Part shown: positions 50,578-60,087 of the stretch, piece after piece
How the letters are laid out: each line of letters opens with the position of its first letter
Position numbering within the stretch: the first letter of the stretch is position 1
Assembly: GCF_047126315.1 (NCBI RefSeq)
Contig: NZ_CP138953.1
Location: 992,001-1,056,000 of the forward strand
DNA length: 64,000 bases
Direction: 5' to 3'
DNA from: Shimia sp022448905
GTDB taxonomy: Bacteria > Pseudomonadota > Alphaproteobacteria > Rhodobacterales > Rhodobacteraceae
Notes under the pieces: generated by a model
Database searches by the model: none
Told to the model about the DNA's origin: nothing
What the model saw: the letters and a program-made list of their open reading frames with translations, nothing else
Made by a program: the position numbers and the translations under genes

Positions 50578-50622
50578 CTCCTAAGGGGCAGGTTGCAGGT
50601 TCGAATCCTGCCGGGGTCGCCA
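50578..50622 (+). repeat. Attachment-site repeat, right copy (tRNA-Arg 3' part)
   Basis: Exact 45-bp copy of 48960-49004. It cannot be a tRNA because the 5' half is missing. It marks the right edge of the mini-island or the junction to a further, decayed one. Confidence 0.85.
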
Positions 50623-51276
50623 AATTTTGAAAAATTAATATTGTCAATGCTTTAGGTCGTGCTCTTCCTGTCTGTGAGAAAAAATGTGTGGCACTTTGTG
50701 TGGCGAAGTTGGCGCCGAAAGTGGGCTTCAAGTGATTGGTCGGAGACTTTCTTTTCGGTGAATGTCAGTTTTCAAGTCGCGAGAAACATGTGCTAGAGCG
50801 GGAGATGAACCTAGCTCCTAGCATTTCAAATGCTGATACCGGAGTTGGCGGAGCCTAGGAGCGATGTGGATGTTGCGGCAAAAGCTTTTCTTTTTAGCGG
50901 CTTATGCCTACTGCTAGACGGTGATTGGTTCAAACTACTGTAACGCTCAGTGGTGTTTTCGTACTCCGGCGCATAAGAAGCTAAGCGCTAAGAGATTTGA
51001 ACTCCGCACCGCGCCACTGAAAACCCCTGTTTTTAAGGCAAAAAAACACCGCCGCCATCCAATATATACCAGCCATGTCTACCAGACTTCAACACAACTT
51101 TGGACATTTCCTGTGAAAAAATCAGTGCAGTCTCTGCAAGGTGAATGAGACAGCCATTTGATGCGCAAGACATGATTTCAAGAACCCGCGAGTTTGCGAG
51201 GTACAAGAGTATTCCAGCAGTTTTCACTGTCCGTCGTCAAAGTTTTTGGAACCAAAAGCGGCGTGAACTAAGAGAG
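50623..51276. other. Gene-poor AT-rich stretch between the att repeat and the IS element
   Basis: About 650 bp without a supportable gene. It holds a structured segment at 50814-50862: outer arms GCTCCTAG (50814-50821) and CTAGGAGC (50855-50862) around the palindrome GCATTTCAAATGC (50821-50833). A 75-codon open frame at 50921-51148 has no ribosome site and no recognisable protein features. Probably decayed island DNA. Confidence 0.5.
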
Positions 51277-51301
51277 TGTTCGGCTCATCGGGTCGGTTTG
51301 A

Positions 51302-52282
51302 TTATGCTGCGCGTTGACTGTGATGCAAGCGTCGCGCTTCGAATGTCTTCCGTTTGATCCTTTCTCGTTGTTCCAGAATGGCTTGGTCACGTCCGAAGTA
51401 GACATCGGCTGGTGTGACGTTTTTCAGGCTCTCGTGATATCGCTGGTGATTGTAATGATCGACGAAGGCTTCGATTTGGTCTTCGAGATCGCCGGGCAGG
51501 AAATAGTTTTCCAGCAAGATCCGGTTCTTCAAAGTTTGATGCCAACGCTCGATCTTGCCCTGCGTCTGGGGATGATACGGCGCTCCACGTGAATGTTTCA
51601 TGCCTTTGTCCTGCAGCCACTCAGCCAGGTCACCCGAGACGTAACTGGAGCCGTTGTCGCTGAGTAGGCGCGGTTTGTGGACAACGTGGACCTGATCGCA
51701 CCCTGACGCCTGCAAAGCCAAGTCCAGCGTGTCAGTCACATCCTCCGCCCGCATGGTCGTGCAGAGCTTCCACGAGATGATGTAGCGGCTGTAATCGTCC
51801 AGGATTGTGCTGAGATAGAACCAGCCCCACCCCAGAACCTTGAGATAGGTAAAGTCGGTCTGCCAAAGCTGGTTGATGGCCGTTGTCTTATGCTCGAACT
51901 CATTCGCGGCTTTCAGCACGATGAATGCTGGGCTGGTGATCAGGTCATGTGCCTTGAGCGTGCGATACACTGTGGATTCCGATACAAAGTACCGTTCTTG
52001 GTCTGTGAAGGTCACCGCCAACTCGCGGGGTGACAGCTCTGTCTCTTTCAAGGCGAAGCTGACGACCTTGCGCTTCACCTCGTCTGGAACGCGGTTCCAA
52101 ACGTGTTTGGGCTTGGGAGACTGATCCTCAAGACCAGCCTCCCCGCGCTGCAGGTATCGGTCGTACCAACGGTAGAATGTGGTGCGAGGGATACCCAGTT
52201 TGGCCAATGTACGACGCGCTGACAGATGGCTTTCTTCAACCAACCGGATGATCTCCAGCTTCTCGGATGCGGCATACCTCAT
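51302..52282 (-). CDS. IS3-family transposase OrfB (DDE integrase)
   Basis: 326 residues. N-terminal helix-turn-helix (LSARRTLAKLGIPRTTFYRW), then the rve integrase core with the DDE triad: Asp in WQTDFTYLK, Asp in LSDNGSSY and Glu in GKIERWHQ. RYHESLKNVTPADVYFG closes the core. It begins with the ATGA overlap to orfA. The reading frame is intact, so the element may still be active if orfA is supplied. Confidence 0.92.
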   Translation of the reverse strand: MRYAASEKLEIIRLVEESHLSARRTLAKLGIPRTTFYRWYDRYLQRGEAGLEDQSPKPKHVWNRVPDEVKRKVVSFALKETELSPRELAVTFTDQERYFVSESTVYRTLKAHDLITSPAFIVLKAANEFEHKTTAINQLWQTDFTYLKVLGWGWFYLSTILDDYSRYIISWKLCTTMRAEDVTDTLDLALQASGCDQVHVVHKPRLLSDNGSSYVSGDLAEWLQDKGMKHSRGAPYHPQTQGKIERWHQTLKNRILLENYFLPGDLEDQIEAFVDHYNHQRYHESLKNVTPADVYFGRDQAILEQRERIKRKTFEARRLHHSQRAA

Positions 52283-52644
52283 TCGTGGTCGCCCCCATCG
52301 CCTGTCATGCTTTTTTTGAGAAGACGCAGTTCCAATGTTTGCTCCGCGACAACCTCCTTGAGATCCTTTGCTTCGCGGCGCAGTTCTTTCACCTCGTCAG
52401 TGTTTGCGGCACGCGCTGTATCGCCCGCCAGCCGCTTCTTACCGGCCTCCATGAAGTCCTTCGACCATTTGTAGTAAACGCCTTGAGAAATCCCCTCGCG
52501 GCGACACAGTTCAGCTATGCTGTCCTCGCCACGAAGACCATCAAGGACGATACGGATCTTCTCTTCCGCCGAATACTGTTTACGGGTGGCGCGCTTGATA
52601 TCTTTAACGATCTTCTCGCCAGGGCTCTTCGTAGTCTTTCTCAT
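52279..52644 (-). CDS. IS3-family transposase OrfA
   Basis: 121 residues from the ATG at 52644, preceded by GGAGTGG. Helix-turn-helix of the IS3 OrfA type: QYSAEEKIRIVLDGLRGEDS, IAELCRREGISQGVYYKWSK, followed by a leucine-zipper-like coiled coil (EVKELRREAKDLKEVVAEQT). Ends in a 4-bp overlap with orfB, so OrfB may be made by reinitiation as well as by frameshifting. Confidence 0.88.
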   Translation of the reverse strand: MRKTTKSPGEKIVKDIKRATRKQYSAEEKIRIVLDGLRGEDSIAELCRREGISQGVYYKWSKDFMEAGKKRLAGDTARAANTDEVKELRREAKDLKEVVAEQTLELRLLKKSMTGDGGDHE

Positions 52645-52714
52645 CTTCCACTCCTTAGTGGTTACGATGAGCCAGAAACTCTCCCTTATCAAATCACCCT
52701 AATTGGACCCATAG

Positions 52715-55700
52715 GTGCTGACGTCAGACACAGCGATCGAGATCAGCGATATCGACGCCGGAAGTGACGATGGCTTCTCCTTCTCCGGCTTGCGCTATGA
52801 TCAGTTGGGCGCCGAGGTCACAGGCCTTGGGGATGTGAACGGCGATGGCTATGACGACTTCATGGTGATGGCAGGCGATGCACGCGAACAGGAGCCGGGT
52901 GTCCCGTTGTCGCCGACGGAGGAAGTCTACAGCGTCAGTTATGTGGTCTATGGGGGCGCCAACCTGACATCGACCGAGGTCTATTCCTCGTTGAACCCGT
53001 ATTTCTTGCCCTACACCTACATGCGTCTCTTTGCTGGGGATAACCCCTACGCGAACTTTACCTCCACCGCGGGCCAGCAAGCCACTCTGCGCGAGGCTGT
53101 GGCGTCTTCGGGCTGGGGGAACGCGCGACTTTTCGAAGACGAGCAGGCCGCCCTGCTGCGTGTCGTCAGCGATCAGCCGAGTTTTTCAGGCTTGTCCGCT
53201 GCCGAGCAAAACGAACTTTTGAGTTTTGTAGAGAACACTTTGTCGACCTGGGGGCGCACGGAGTCCTTTGTAGAACGGGACTTTTTTGTGAGCCTCGGAG
53301 TGGCCTATGACACGCTGCTGGCGGAGGCCGGGGAACAAGGTTTCTCCCTCATTGGCTCTGACGCAGACGTGGATTTGCAACGTTGGCTGGATGTGCGCAA
53401 CCCGGAGATTGGCCTGCAAGGCGATCGGGGATTCTCAATCCTTGGTTTGCATTCGGATGCCCCTGGGGTGAACCCCAATGAAGTGGCGGCCCTCGGGGAC
53501 GTGAACGGCGATGGCCTGGCGGATATGCTGGTGACCGTTGCGGACCGTGGCACGTCTTACGTGGTGCTTGGTCGTAGCGACGACGCAGACATCACGCTCT
53601 CACAAATTGAGGCCGGGGTTGGCGGGTTCTCGGTGTCTGGATCGCTTCTGAGCGCGCAGGGCATTGGCGACTTTAACGGCGATGGCCTGGACGACTTCAT
53701 CATCAGCCCTTTGGGCGGCGGCAAAGTATACGTGGTTTATGGGAAAACCGACACCACGCCAGTCACACTTGCGGATTTGGCCAACGATATTGGCGGCTTC
53801 CAGATCTCCTTGGACACCAATATCCTGACCGTCAGTGGCGCAGGCGATGTCAATGGGGACGGATTTGACGACCTGATGGTGGGCGCGACCTTCTCTGACA
53901 CTGCGGGTCCCAGACAGGGCGAAGCCTTTGTGGTCTATGGCAACGCACAGGATGGCACGTCGATCAATTCGCAAGTGACTGGCGACGGTGACGATCGCAT
54001 TAACGGGACCGCCGCCGCCGACCGCATTCTCGGCGGACGTGGCAATGACACGATTTCGGGCGGCGGCGGTGCAGACGCCTTAAGCGGCGGGGCCGGCGAT
54101 GACCTGATCTCCATCGCCGACAGCGGGTTTGTGCGAGTCAATGGCGGGACCGGATTTGACACATTGCGTCTTGATACCAGTGGTCAATCGCTGTTGCTGG
54201 CCACCCTGCCTGACACGCGTATTGACGGGATTGAAGCCATAGACTTGGCCAACGCCAGCAACGCAGTTTCCTTGTCCCGTGATGCGGTCTTGCGGTTGTC
54301 AGAAACGAGCAACACACTGCGTGTTCTGGGGGGGGCAACTGACACGTATTCCTTCGCAGATAGCGGGTGGACAGCCGCAGGCAGCGTCGTGGACAACGGT
54401 ATCACATACGATGTGTTCCAAAACGGATTGGCGCGCGTTGAAATGCAGCAAGGCGTTCGCGAAATACGGACCGAGTACGATCTGCGCGATATTGCCTCCG
54501 GCGTCTCTTCTTCAGGCGTGGCGTTTCTGGATACCGGAGCCAGCACAACCGTCGCGGTTGCCGGAGGAATTGACGCCAACGGCGATGGATTTAACGATCT
54601 GGCCTTTGCCTTGGACGACGGGGCAGGCAACGCCCGCATTTCCGTTGTCCTAGGCGGCAATGCGCTGACGCCCGGCTCCTTGGCCGCTGCAGCGGCCTAC
54701 ACTGTTGGCGGGCTATCGCCTGCCGCTGAGGGGCCTGAGATTGGTGTGGCGGGTCTTGGCGATATTAATGCGGATGGCGTCGACGAGTTCATTTTTGCGG
54801 ACGGCTCGGCCAGCTACGTCGTGGCAGGGGATGCGGTGCCCAGCGCTGTGAGCACCAGCGGTCTGCAATCCAACACCGGCGGCTTCGCGCTGACCGGGGA
54901 TGCCGACAGTGCGCGCGTGATTGCGCTTGGTGACGTCAATGGGGACGGTGTGGGCGACTTTATGACGCAAACGGCCACGGCAGGTGGCGACGCTCAGGCC
55001 ACCGTGGTTTTGGGCGGTCAGGTACAGTCCAGCGCGAACGTGAGCGCTCTATCCGGCGCCCAGGCTTTCAACATCTTCAGCAGCAACTCTGTCACAGCGG
55101 GCTTGTTGGAGTTTGCTTATGCAGGTGACATCAACGGGGATGGCTTTGATGATGTGATTGCCTCTTCCTTAACGGCAGGTGGTGTTCCGGGCGGCGTGTT
55201 CCCGCTTCTGAAGGGCGGCGCGTTTGTGGTCTATGGATCAGACAGTCCTGTTGATGTGGACCTGGCGACAATTCAGGCAGGTGGCGCGACAACCGGAGCC
55301 TATATTGAAGGCAGCTTCTTTGACATCATCCGCAGTGCGACCGGTGTTGGGGACTTCAACGGCGACGGCTTTGGGGACCTGCTTGTGCAAACCAACGATC
55401 AACTGTTCATGGTGCATGGCGGTCAGAACTTTGCCGACCTGACCATTGATGATTTGATCGCCGGCACTGGTGGATATGCCATCAGCGGTACCTACGGTAC
55501 GGCGGACGCCTTTGACGTGCAGGGTCTCGGGGATTTTAACGGCGATGGATTTGACGACCTGGCCTTTATCACCCGGGATGTGTCAACGCCGGAAGACAGC
55601 GAAACCTTCGTGATCTATGGCCGAGTGGGCAGCGATGCGTTTGATGTAGATGATCTTGCCAATGGGGTGGAAGGCTTCCGCATCACAGGGGGGGCGATCC

Positions 55701-55819
55701 ATTCTCTGGCCGCGGCAGGAGACGTGAACGGCGATGGCCGCGCCGATCTGGTTGCAGGCACCGAGAGCTTTGATGATGGCTCCGGAACGCTGTCCGGAGG
55801 GTTCTTGATCTACGGCTAA
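52715..55819 (+). pseudogene. FG-GAP/RTX calcium-binding surface protein gene, 5' truncated at the IS element
   Basis: 1034 codons from a GTG at 52715, four bases after the proposed IS end and directly after an in-frame TAG. There is no signal peptide and no ribosome site, so the original 5' end is missing. The body has about eleven FG-GAP/VCBS-type calcium loops (GDVNGDGYDDF, GDFNGDGLDDF, GDVNGDGFDDL, GDINADGVDEF and others), typical of extracellular beta-propellers. At about residues 425-470 there is an RTX nonapeptide block (LGGRGNDTISGGGGADALSG). Such proteins are exported and bind calcium, often in adhesion. The rest of the frame is intact, so the truncation may be recent. A GGGGAGCGC/GCGCTCCCC stem follows the stop. 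Confidence 0.75.
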
Positions 55820-55829
55820 GACAGGCACC

Positions 55830-55876
55830 GGGGAGCGCCAAACGACAGAGTTTGCGCTATGCGTTTCGCGCTCCCC
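55830..55876 (+). terminator. Hairpin after the FG-GAP gene
   Basis: GGGGAGCGC (55830-55838) and GCGCTCCCC (55868-55876) are perfect 9-bp arms around a 29-base loop. No T-run. Confidence 0.4.
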
Positions 55877-56280
55877 AAATAATCTGTGTTTAGAGCGGAC
55901 GCAAAAGTCTGCATACTTGGCGGCATTCTGGGGCGTTGTTTGTGCCGCGAACGTCCGCTTCCCGCCCGAAGAGCCAGAACCTCTTGTCCGCTTTGGGACA
56001 AAAACGATCATCACGCAAATCGAGTCCAATAGCAGCTTCGTCCGCGCAGCAGACTTTGGTGCGAACAGCCGCAAAGACCTCCTTGCCGCCTTTTTCGGCG
56101 TTCAGTTTTTCTCAAGCTCTCACATTGACTCAGGTTTGCCTGACGGCGCTGTGCGCACTGAAAAACGCTGCCCGAAAAGACAGACATAAGGGTGGTATAT
56201 CTTTTTCGTCAGGCCGGACTTCTTGTGTCGGGCCACATTGGTGGCGACTGTGCATGTCGCCTATTTTGGGGATTCGAAAT
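55877..56280. other. Noncoding stretch between the FG-GAP gene and pnp
   Basis: About 400 bp with repeated words such as GTCCGC, GCGGAC and GCAGAC (GAGCGGACGCAAAAGTCTGC, GTCCGCTTTGGGAC, CGCAGCAGACTTTGG) but no gene with a start site and protein character. Looks like degenerate repeat-derived DNA. Confidence 0.4.
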
Positions 56281-56281
56281 G

Positions 56282-56312
56282 AAAAAAGCCCCGGTGTGTC
56301 CACCGGGGCTTT
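56282..56312 (-). terminator. Terminator of pnp
   Basis: AAAGCCCCGGTG (56285-56296) and CACCGGGGCTTT (56301-56312) form a 12-bp stem with a TGTC loop; on the minus strand it ends in TTTTTT. Confidence 0.9.
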
Positions 56313-56334
56313 CGTTTGTGAGAGAGAGCAGACC

Positions 56335-58476
56335 TTAGTCTTCTTTCTTCTCTTTCTTCTCAGGCACAACTTCTTCGCCGGTTTCCTGATCCACCACTTT
56401 CATGGACAGGCGTACCTTGCCGCGGTCGTCAAAGCCCAGCAGTTTGACTTTCACTTCCTGACCTTCTTTCAGAACGTCGGATGGGTGGTTCAGGCGGCGG
56501 TTCTCGATTTGAGACACGTGCACCAGACCATCGCGCTTGCCGAAGAAGTTCACGAAGGCGCCGAAGTCGACGATCTTCACAACTTTACCGGTGTAGATGG
56601 CGCCTTCTTCTGGCTCTGCCACGATCGCGTGGATCATGTCATAAGCCTTCTGGATGGAGTCACCGTTTGGCGAGGCAATCTTGATCACGCCTTCGTCGTT
56701 GATGTCGACTTTGGCGCCAGACACTTCAACGATTTCACGGATGACCTTACCACCGGAGCCGATCACTTCACGAATCTTGTCGGTTGGGATGTTCATGGTC
56801 TCGATGCGTGGGGCGTGTACGGAGAATTCCGCAGCACCGGTGATCGATTTGTTCATCTCACCCAGGATGTGCATGCGGCCGTCTTTGGCCTGTGCCAGCG
56901 CTTTTTCCATGATTTCCGGCGTGATGCCTGCAACCTTGATGTCCATCTGCAGCGAGGTGATGCCGTTTTCGGTACCTGCCACTTTGAAGTCCATGTCGCC
57001 GAGGTGGTCTTCGTCACCCAGGATGTCAGACAGGATCGCGTAGGAGCCGTCGTCTTCCAGGATTAGGCCCATGGCCACACCTGCAACGGCGGATTTCAGA
57101 GGCACACCTGCGTCCATCATGGACAGGGAGCCACCACAGACGGACGCCATGGAGGACGAGCCATTGGACTCGGTGATCTCAGACACCACACGCACGGTGT
57201 AAGGGAAGTCGGTTGCCGCTGGCAGAACCGCCTGCAGCGCGCGCCATGCCAACTTGCCGTGACCAATTTCGCGGCGGCCGGGAGGGCCCACGCGACCAGC
57301 TTCACCCACAGAGTATGGAGGGAAGTTGTAGTGCAGCAGGAAGTTGGATTTGAAGTTGCCGTGCAGCGCGTCGATGAACTGTTCGTCGTCGCCGGTGCCC
57401 AGAGTGGTCACAACCAGACCCTGTGTTTCACCGCGGGTGAAGAGGGCTGAGCCGTGGGTCCGTGGCAGCAGGCCTGTCTGGCATACGATGTCACGGATTT
57501 CGTCGGTTTTACGACCGTCGATACGGGTGCCGGTTTTCACAACGTCGCCGCGCAGGATGCCCGCTTCGAGTTTTTTCAGAGCGGAGCCGAGGTTTGCGTC
57601 TTCCAGCTGTTCTTCTGTCAGCGCTTCTTTGATGGCTTCGCGTGCCGCGGCAACAGCAGAGGTGCGCTCTTGCTTGTCGGTGATGGCAAAGGCGGCGCGC
57701 ATCTGCTCCTCGCCAGCTGCTTTCACAGCGTCGTAGAGCTCTGCGTAGTCCGGTGCCTGGAAGTCAAAGGGCTCTTTTGCCGCTTCTTCGGCCAGGTCGA
57801 TGATCAGGTCGATCACTGGCTGGATGGAATCGTGGGCAAATTTCACCGCACCCAGCATCTCTGCTTCGGACAGTTCGTAGGCTTCAGATTCAACCATCAT
57901 CACGGCGTCTTTGGTGCCGGCCACAACCAGGTCCAGACGCTGCTCAGGATTCTGACGCAGATCCTGCATGTCATCAACGGTTGGGTTCAGGACATATTCG
58001 CCGTCCTCAAAGCCTACACGTGCGCCCGCGATAGGGCCCATGAATGGCGCGCCGGAGATGGTCAGGGCGGCGGAGGCTGCGATCATCGCCACGATGTCCG
58101 GGTCATTGACCAGATCGTGGGACAGCACGGTGCACATCACCAGAACTTCGTTTTTGAAGCCGTCGACAAACAGCGGGCGGATCGGACGGTCGATCAGGCG
58201 CGCGGTCAGGGTTTCTTTTTCGGTTGGGCGCGCTTCGCGCTTGAAGAAGCCACCCGGTACTTTACCGGCGGCGTAGTATTTCTCTTGGTAGTGCACAGTC
58301 AGAGGGAAAAAATCCTGACCGGGCTTTGGTGCCTTCGCAAAGGTCACTGCGGCCATCACGGAGGTTTCGCCCAGAGTGGCGATCACACAGCCGTCGGCCT
58401 GACGGGCAATCTTACCCGTTTCCAGAGTGAGCGTTTCCTCGCCCCACTGCATGGACTTTTTGGTTTCTTCGAACAT
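56335..58476 (-). CDS. pnp: Polyribonucleotide nucleotidyltransferase (PNPase)
   Basis: 713 residues. Phosphorolytic 3'-5' exoribonuclease and degradosome component. Two RNase PH domains (starting KKSMQWGEETLTLETGKIAR; second with THGSALFTRGETQGLV and GKLAWRALQAVLP), a KH domain (IREVIGSGGKVIREIVEVSG) and an S1 domain (GAIYTGKVVKIVDFGAFVNF), then a charged KKEKKED end. Start at 58476 is preferred to 58479 because AGGA is then 8 bp away. TGGGAG-CT-CTCCCA sits right upstream (58491-58504). Normally next to rpsO; here four kb apart. Confidence 0.95.
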   Translation of the reverse strand: MFEETKKSMQWGEETLTLETGKIARQADGCVIATLGETSVMAAVTFAKAPKPGQDFFPLTVHYQEKYYAAGKVPGGFFKREARPTEKETLTARLIDRPIRPLFVDGFKNEVLVMCTVLSHDLVNDPDIVAMIAASAALTISGAPFMGPIAGARVGFEDGEYVLNPTVDDMQDLRQNPEQRLDLVVAGTKDAVMMVESEAYELSEAEMLGAVKFAHDSIQPVIDLIIDLAEEAAKEPFDFQAPDYAELYDAVKAAGEEQMRAAFAITDKQERTSAVAAAREAIKEALTEEQLEDANLGSALKKLEAGILRGDVVKTGTRIDGRKTDEIRDIVCQTGLLPRTHGSALFTRGETQGLVVTTLGTGDDEQFIDALHGNFKSNFLLHYNFPPYSVGEAGRVGPPGRREIGHGKLAWRALQAVLPAATDFPYTVRVVSEITESNGSSSMASVCGGSLSMMDAGVPLKSAVAGVAMGLILEDDGSYAILSDILGDEDHLGDMDFKVAGTENGITSLQMDIKVAGITPEIMEKALAQAKDGRMHILGEMNKSITGAAEFSVHAPRIETMNIPTDKIREVIGSGGKVIREIVEVSGAKVDINDEGVIKIASPNGDSIQKAYDMIHAIVAEPEEGAIYTGKVVKIVDFGAFVNFFGKRDGLVHVSQIENRRLNHPSDVLKEGQEVKVKLLGFDDRGKVRLSMKVVDQETGEEVVPEKKEKKED

Positions 58477-58490
58477 CATCGTATCCTAGC

Positions 58491-58504
58491 TGGGAGCTCT
58501 CCCA
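58491..58504 (-). promoter_or_regulatory. Inverted repeat in the pnp leader
   Basis: TGGGAG-CT-CTCCCA, 14 bp, immediately before the pnp ribosome site. It could be part of the leader hairpin by which PNPase controls its own mRNA. The rest of 58505-58848 holds no gene. Confidence 0.35.
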
Positions 58505-58848
58505 GGCGTATCCCGGGTCTCCCGTTTGAAAATAGCGGCCCCATTGCCGCCGACCTCTTCTATCTTTCTTTGATGCGCCGAGGTCAGGACGCAACGTCTC
58601 AGATGGTCGGCCCATATCGGAAAACAAGGCGTTTGGAAACCAAATTCTCCGTCAATCAGCGGTGGGCTGCCGTGCCAGCAAGACCTGTGAACGCAGTGTC
58701 GTTGCGTGGGCAACACATTGTTTACGGCCAAAACATGGCATTTTAGGCAAATTTGGGCGATACTATGGCTGACAGAATCGCGGCTAGGGGGCTTGCTGCG
58801 GTGGAAACGTAACGCGCGAGTTATGCGCCCAGTGTGAGAATAAGTGCC

Positions 58849-59628
58849 ATGAGAGCCCCGTTTACCCTCTTGTTGACCCTTTGTATGGTGGCGACGTTTT
58901 TTGTTGCTGGCTGTGCAGAAACCACCAGCGGTGCCAACCCTGTAGGAGCGGCACAGGCTGAGCCTGAGGAGGTGGTGACCAAGAATGCCGTTGCAGAAGC
59001 CGAGCCGCAGGGCACACGTATTCTGGCGATGGGCGACAGTTTGATGGCCTGGCACACGTTTACAGGTCAGTCGATCCCGCACACCATCGAGGCGGTGCTG
59101 GGCGAGCCGGTGTATAACACCGCGATCAGTGGTGCGAAGATCACCTTTAAACTGCCGATTTCCGGGGCGATGGGCATGCGGATCGAGAACCAGTATCGCA
59201 AAGGCGACTGGGACTGGGTGGTGTTGAACGGCGGGGGGAACGACCTGTGGTTGGGCTGTGGCTGCGGCAAATGCGCAGGCAAGATGAACAAGATGATCTC
59301 TAAGGACGGCAAGCGCGGAGTCATTCCGATGATGGTGCAGAAGTACCGTCACGCAGGAGCGCAGGTGGCATGGGTGGGATACTTGCGCAGCCCGGGGGCG
59401 TGGTCGCCTGTGGAAGGCTGCCGCGACACCGGCAATGACTTGGAGCAGCGCATCAGCAAACTGGCGGCGATTGATCCGGGCGTGCACTATGTGTCGCTGG
59501 CCGATCTGGTGCCCAATGGCGACCGGAGCTTTCATACCTTTGATATGATTCACCCGTCGATCAAAGGCAGCCGCGAAATCGGCAAGCGGGTGGCTGCGGT
59601 GATCGCAGCGCATGACGCCGCGCGCTAA
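58849..59628 (+). CDS. SGNH/GDSL hydrolase-family lipoprotein
   Basis: 259 residues. N-terminal lipoprotein signal: MRAPFTLLLTLCMVATFFVAGC, with the lipobox VAGC. The SGNH blocks are all present: GDSL (block I), Gly in block II, GGGNDLW (block III), and DMIHPSIKG with the Asp-His pair (block V). Expected to hydrolyse an ester of the envelope or a lipid on the periplasmic side. A cluster WLGCGCGKCAGK with three Cys after block III is uncommon and could bind metal or form disulfides. ATG at 58849 chosen over an upstream GTG at 58834; the ribosome site is weak. Confidence 0.86.
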   Translation: MRAPFTLLLTLCMVATFFVAGCAETTSGANPVGAAQAEPEEVVTKNAVAEAEPQGTRILAMGDSLMAWHTFTGQSIPHTIEAVLGEPVYNTAISGAKITFKLPISGAMGMRIENQYRKGDWDWVVLNGGGNDLWLGCGCGKCAGKMNKMISKDGKRGVIPMMVQKYRHAGAQVAWVGYLRSPGAWSPVEGCRDTGNDLEQRISKLAAIDPGVHYVSLADLVPNGDRSFHTFDMIHPSIKGSREIGKRVAAVIAAHDAAR

Positions 59629-59862
59629 GATTTTAAACAAGTCAATATGTTAGTCCCATCGCGTTGCGGTGGGGGCGTGGCGTTTTTGCTGTGGCAAAAA
59701 GGGCGGTTGCATATTCCGACAGAATTTGTCAGATAAAGGCCGCCCAGCCAAGGATCCTCCAGATCAGCCCGGGTTTTCAATGCATGAAACTAGGCACCGG
59801 CTGTGACCCCCAAAGCGAGCTGGTGCCCTTTTTTGCGGCTGTCGAGAGAAGGACACCCTGAC
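59629..59862. other. Intergenic region before the 74-residue unknown gene
   Basis: About 230 bp; no gene or clear stem-loop. AAGGA at 59850-59855 serves the next ATG. Confidence 0.4.
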
Positions 59863-60087
59863 ATGGAAAAAATCTTTGCGGACTTACTGGTAATTGACGG
59901 AATGGCTCAAAAAGCAGGTTGCGGGTTGAAGCCGGAGTTGCGGCAAGCCATGGAGACCAGTTTGCGTTTTCCGGTGAAAGCGGCCTCGCCAGTGTCGGGC
60001 GTTGAAGATTTGCTGGGGGAGCTTCCAGAAAATGTCGTGCGCCTTGACGACGCGGATGGCGCTCGCAGTCGGAGGAAAGAAGCATGA
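59863..60087 (+). CDS. Small protein of unknown function
   Basis: 74 residues starting MEKIFADLLVIDGMAQKAGC, with GAAGGA upstream. Predicted mostly helical (LKPELRQAMETSLRFPVKAA), followed by LGELPENVVRLDDADGARS and a basic end. I do not recognise a family. Its stop codon overlaps the next gene start (ATGA), so the two products are made together and may interact. Confidence 0.65.
   Translation: MEKIFADLLVIDGMAQKAGCGLKPELRQAMETSLRFPVKAASPVSGVEDLLGELPENVVRLDDADGARSRRKEA

Larger units (their letters stand above)
51277..52711 (-). mobile_element. IS3-family insertion sequence
   Basis: Contains overlapping orfA and orfB. Proposed ends are TGTTCGGCTCATCGGGTCGG at 51277 and, on the other strand, TGGGTCCAATTAGGGTGATT from 52711; both have a GGGT-GRTTTGAT-like inner part, so they form imperfect inverted repeats. 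No clear target duplication is seen at these limits, so the exact ends are uncertain or the flanks have been deleted. Confidence 0.7.

Noticed and set aside
50578..50622. Second tRNA-Arg gene
   Set aside because: Only the 3' part from the anticodon loop is present; the acceptor 5' strand, D arm and anticodon 5' strand are missing. It is an att repeat.
50921..51148. 75-codon open frame in the stretch before the IS element
   Set aside because: No start signal; basic low-complexity product without a recognisable domain.
51277..52711. Target-site duplication at the proposed IS ends
   Set aside because: The flanking triplets (GAG and TAG) do not match, so no duplication is claimed and the ends stay approximate.
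55936..57066. 376-codon open frame spanning the region after the FG-GAP gene and the pnp 3' end
   Set aside because: More than half is antisense to pnp; the first part has no ribosome site or domain.
57454..58746. 430-codon plus-strand open frame over pnp
   Set aside because: Antisense of pnp; low-quality composition and no ribosome site.
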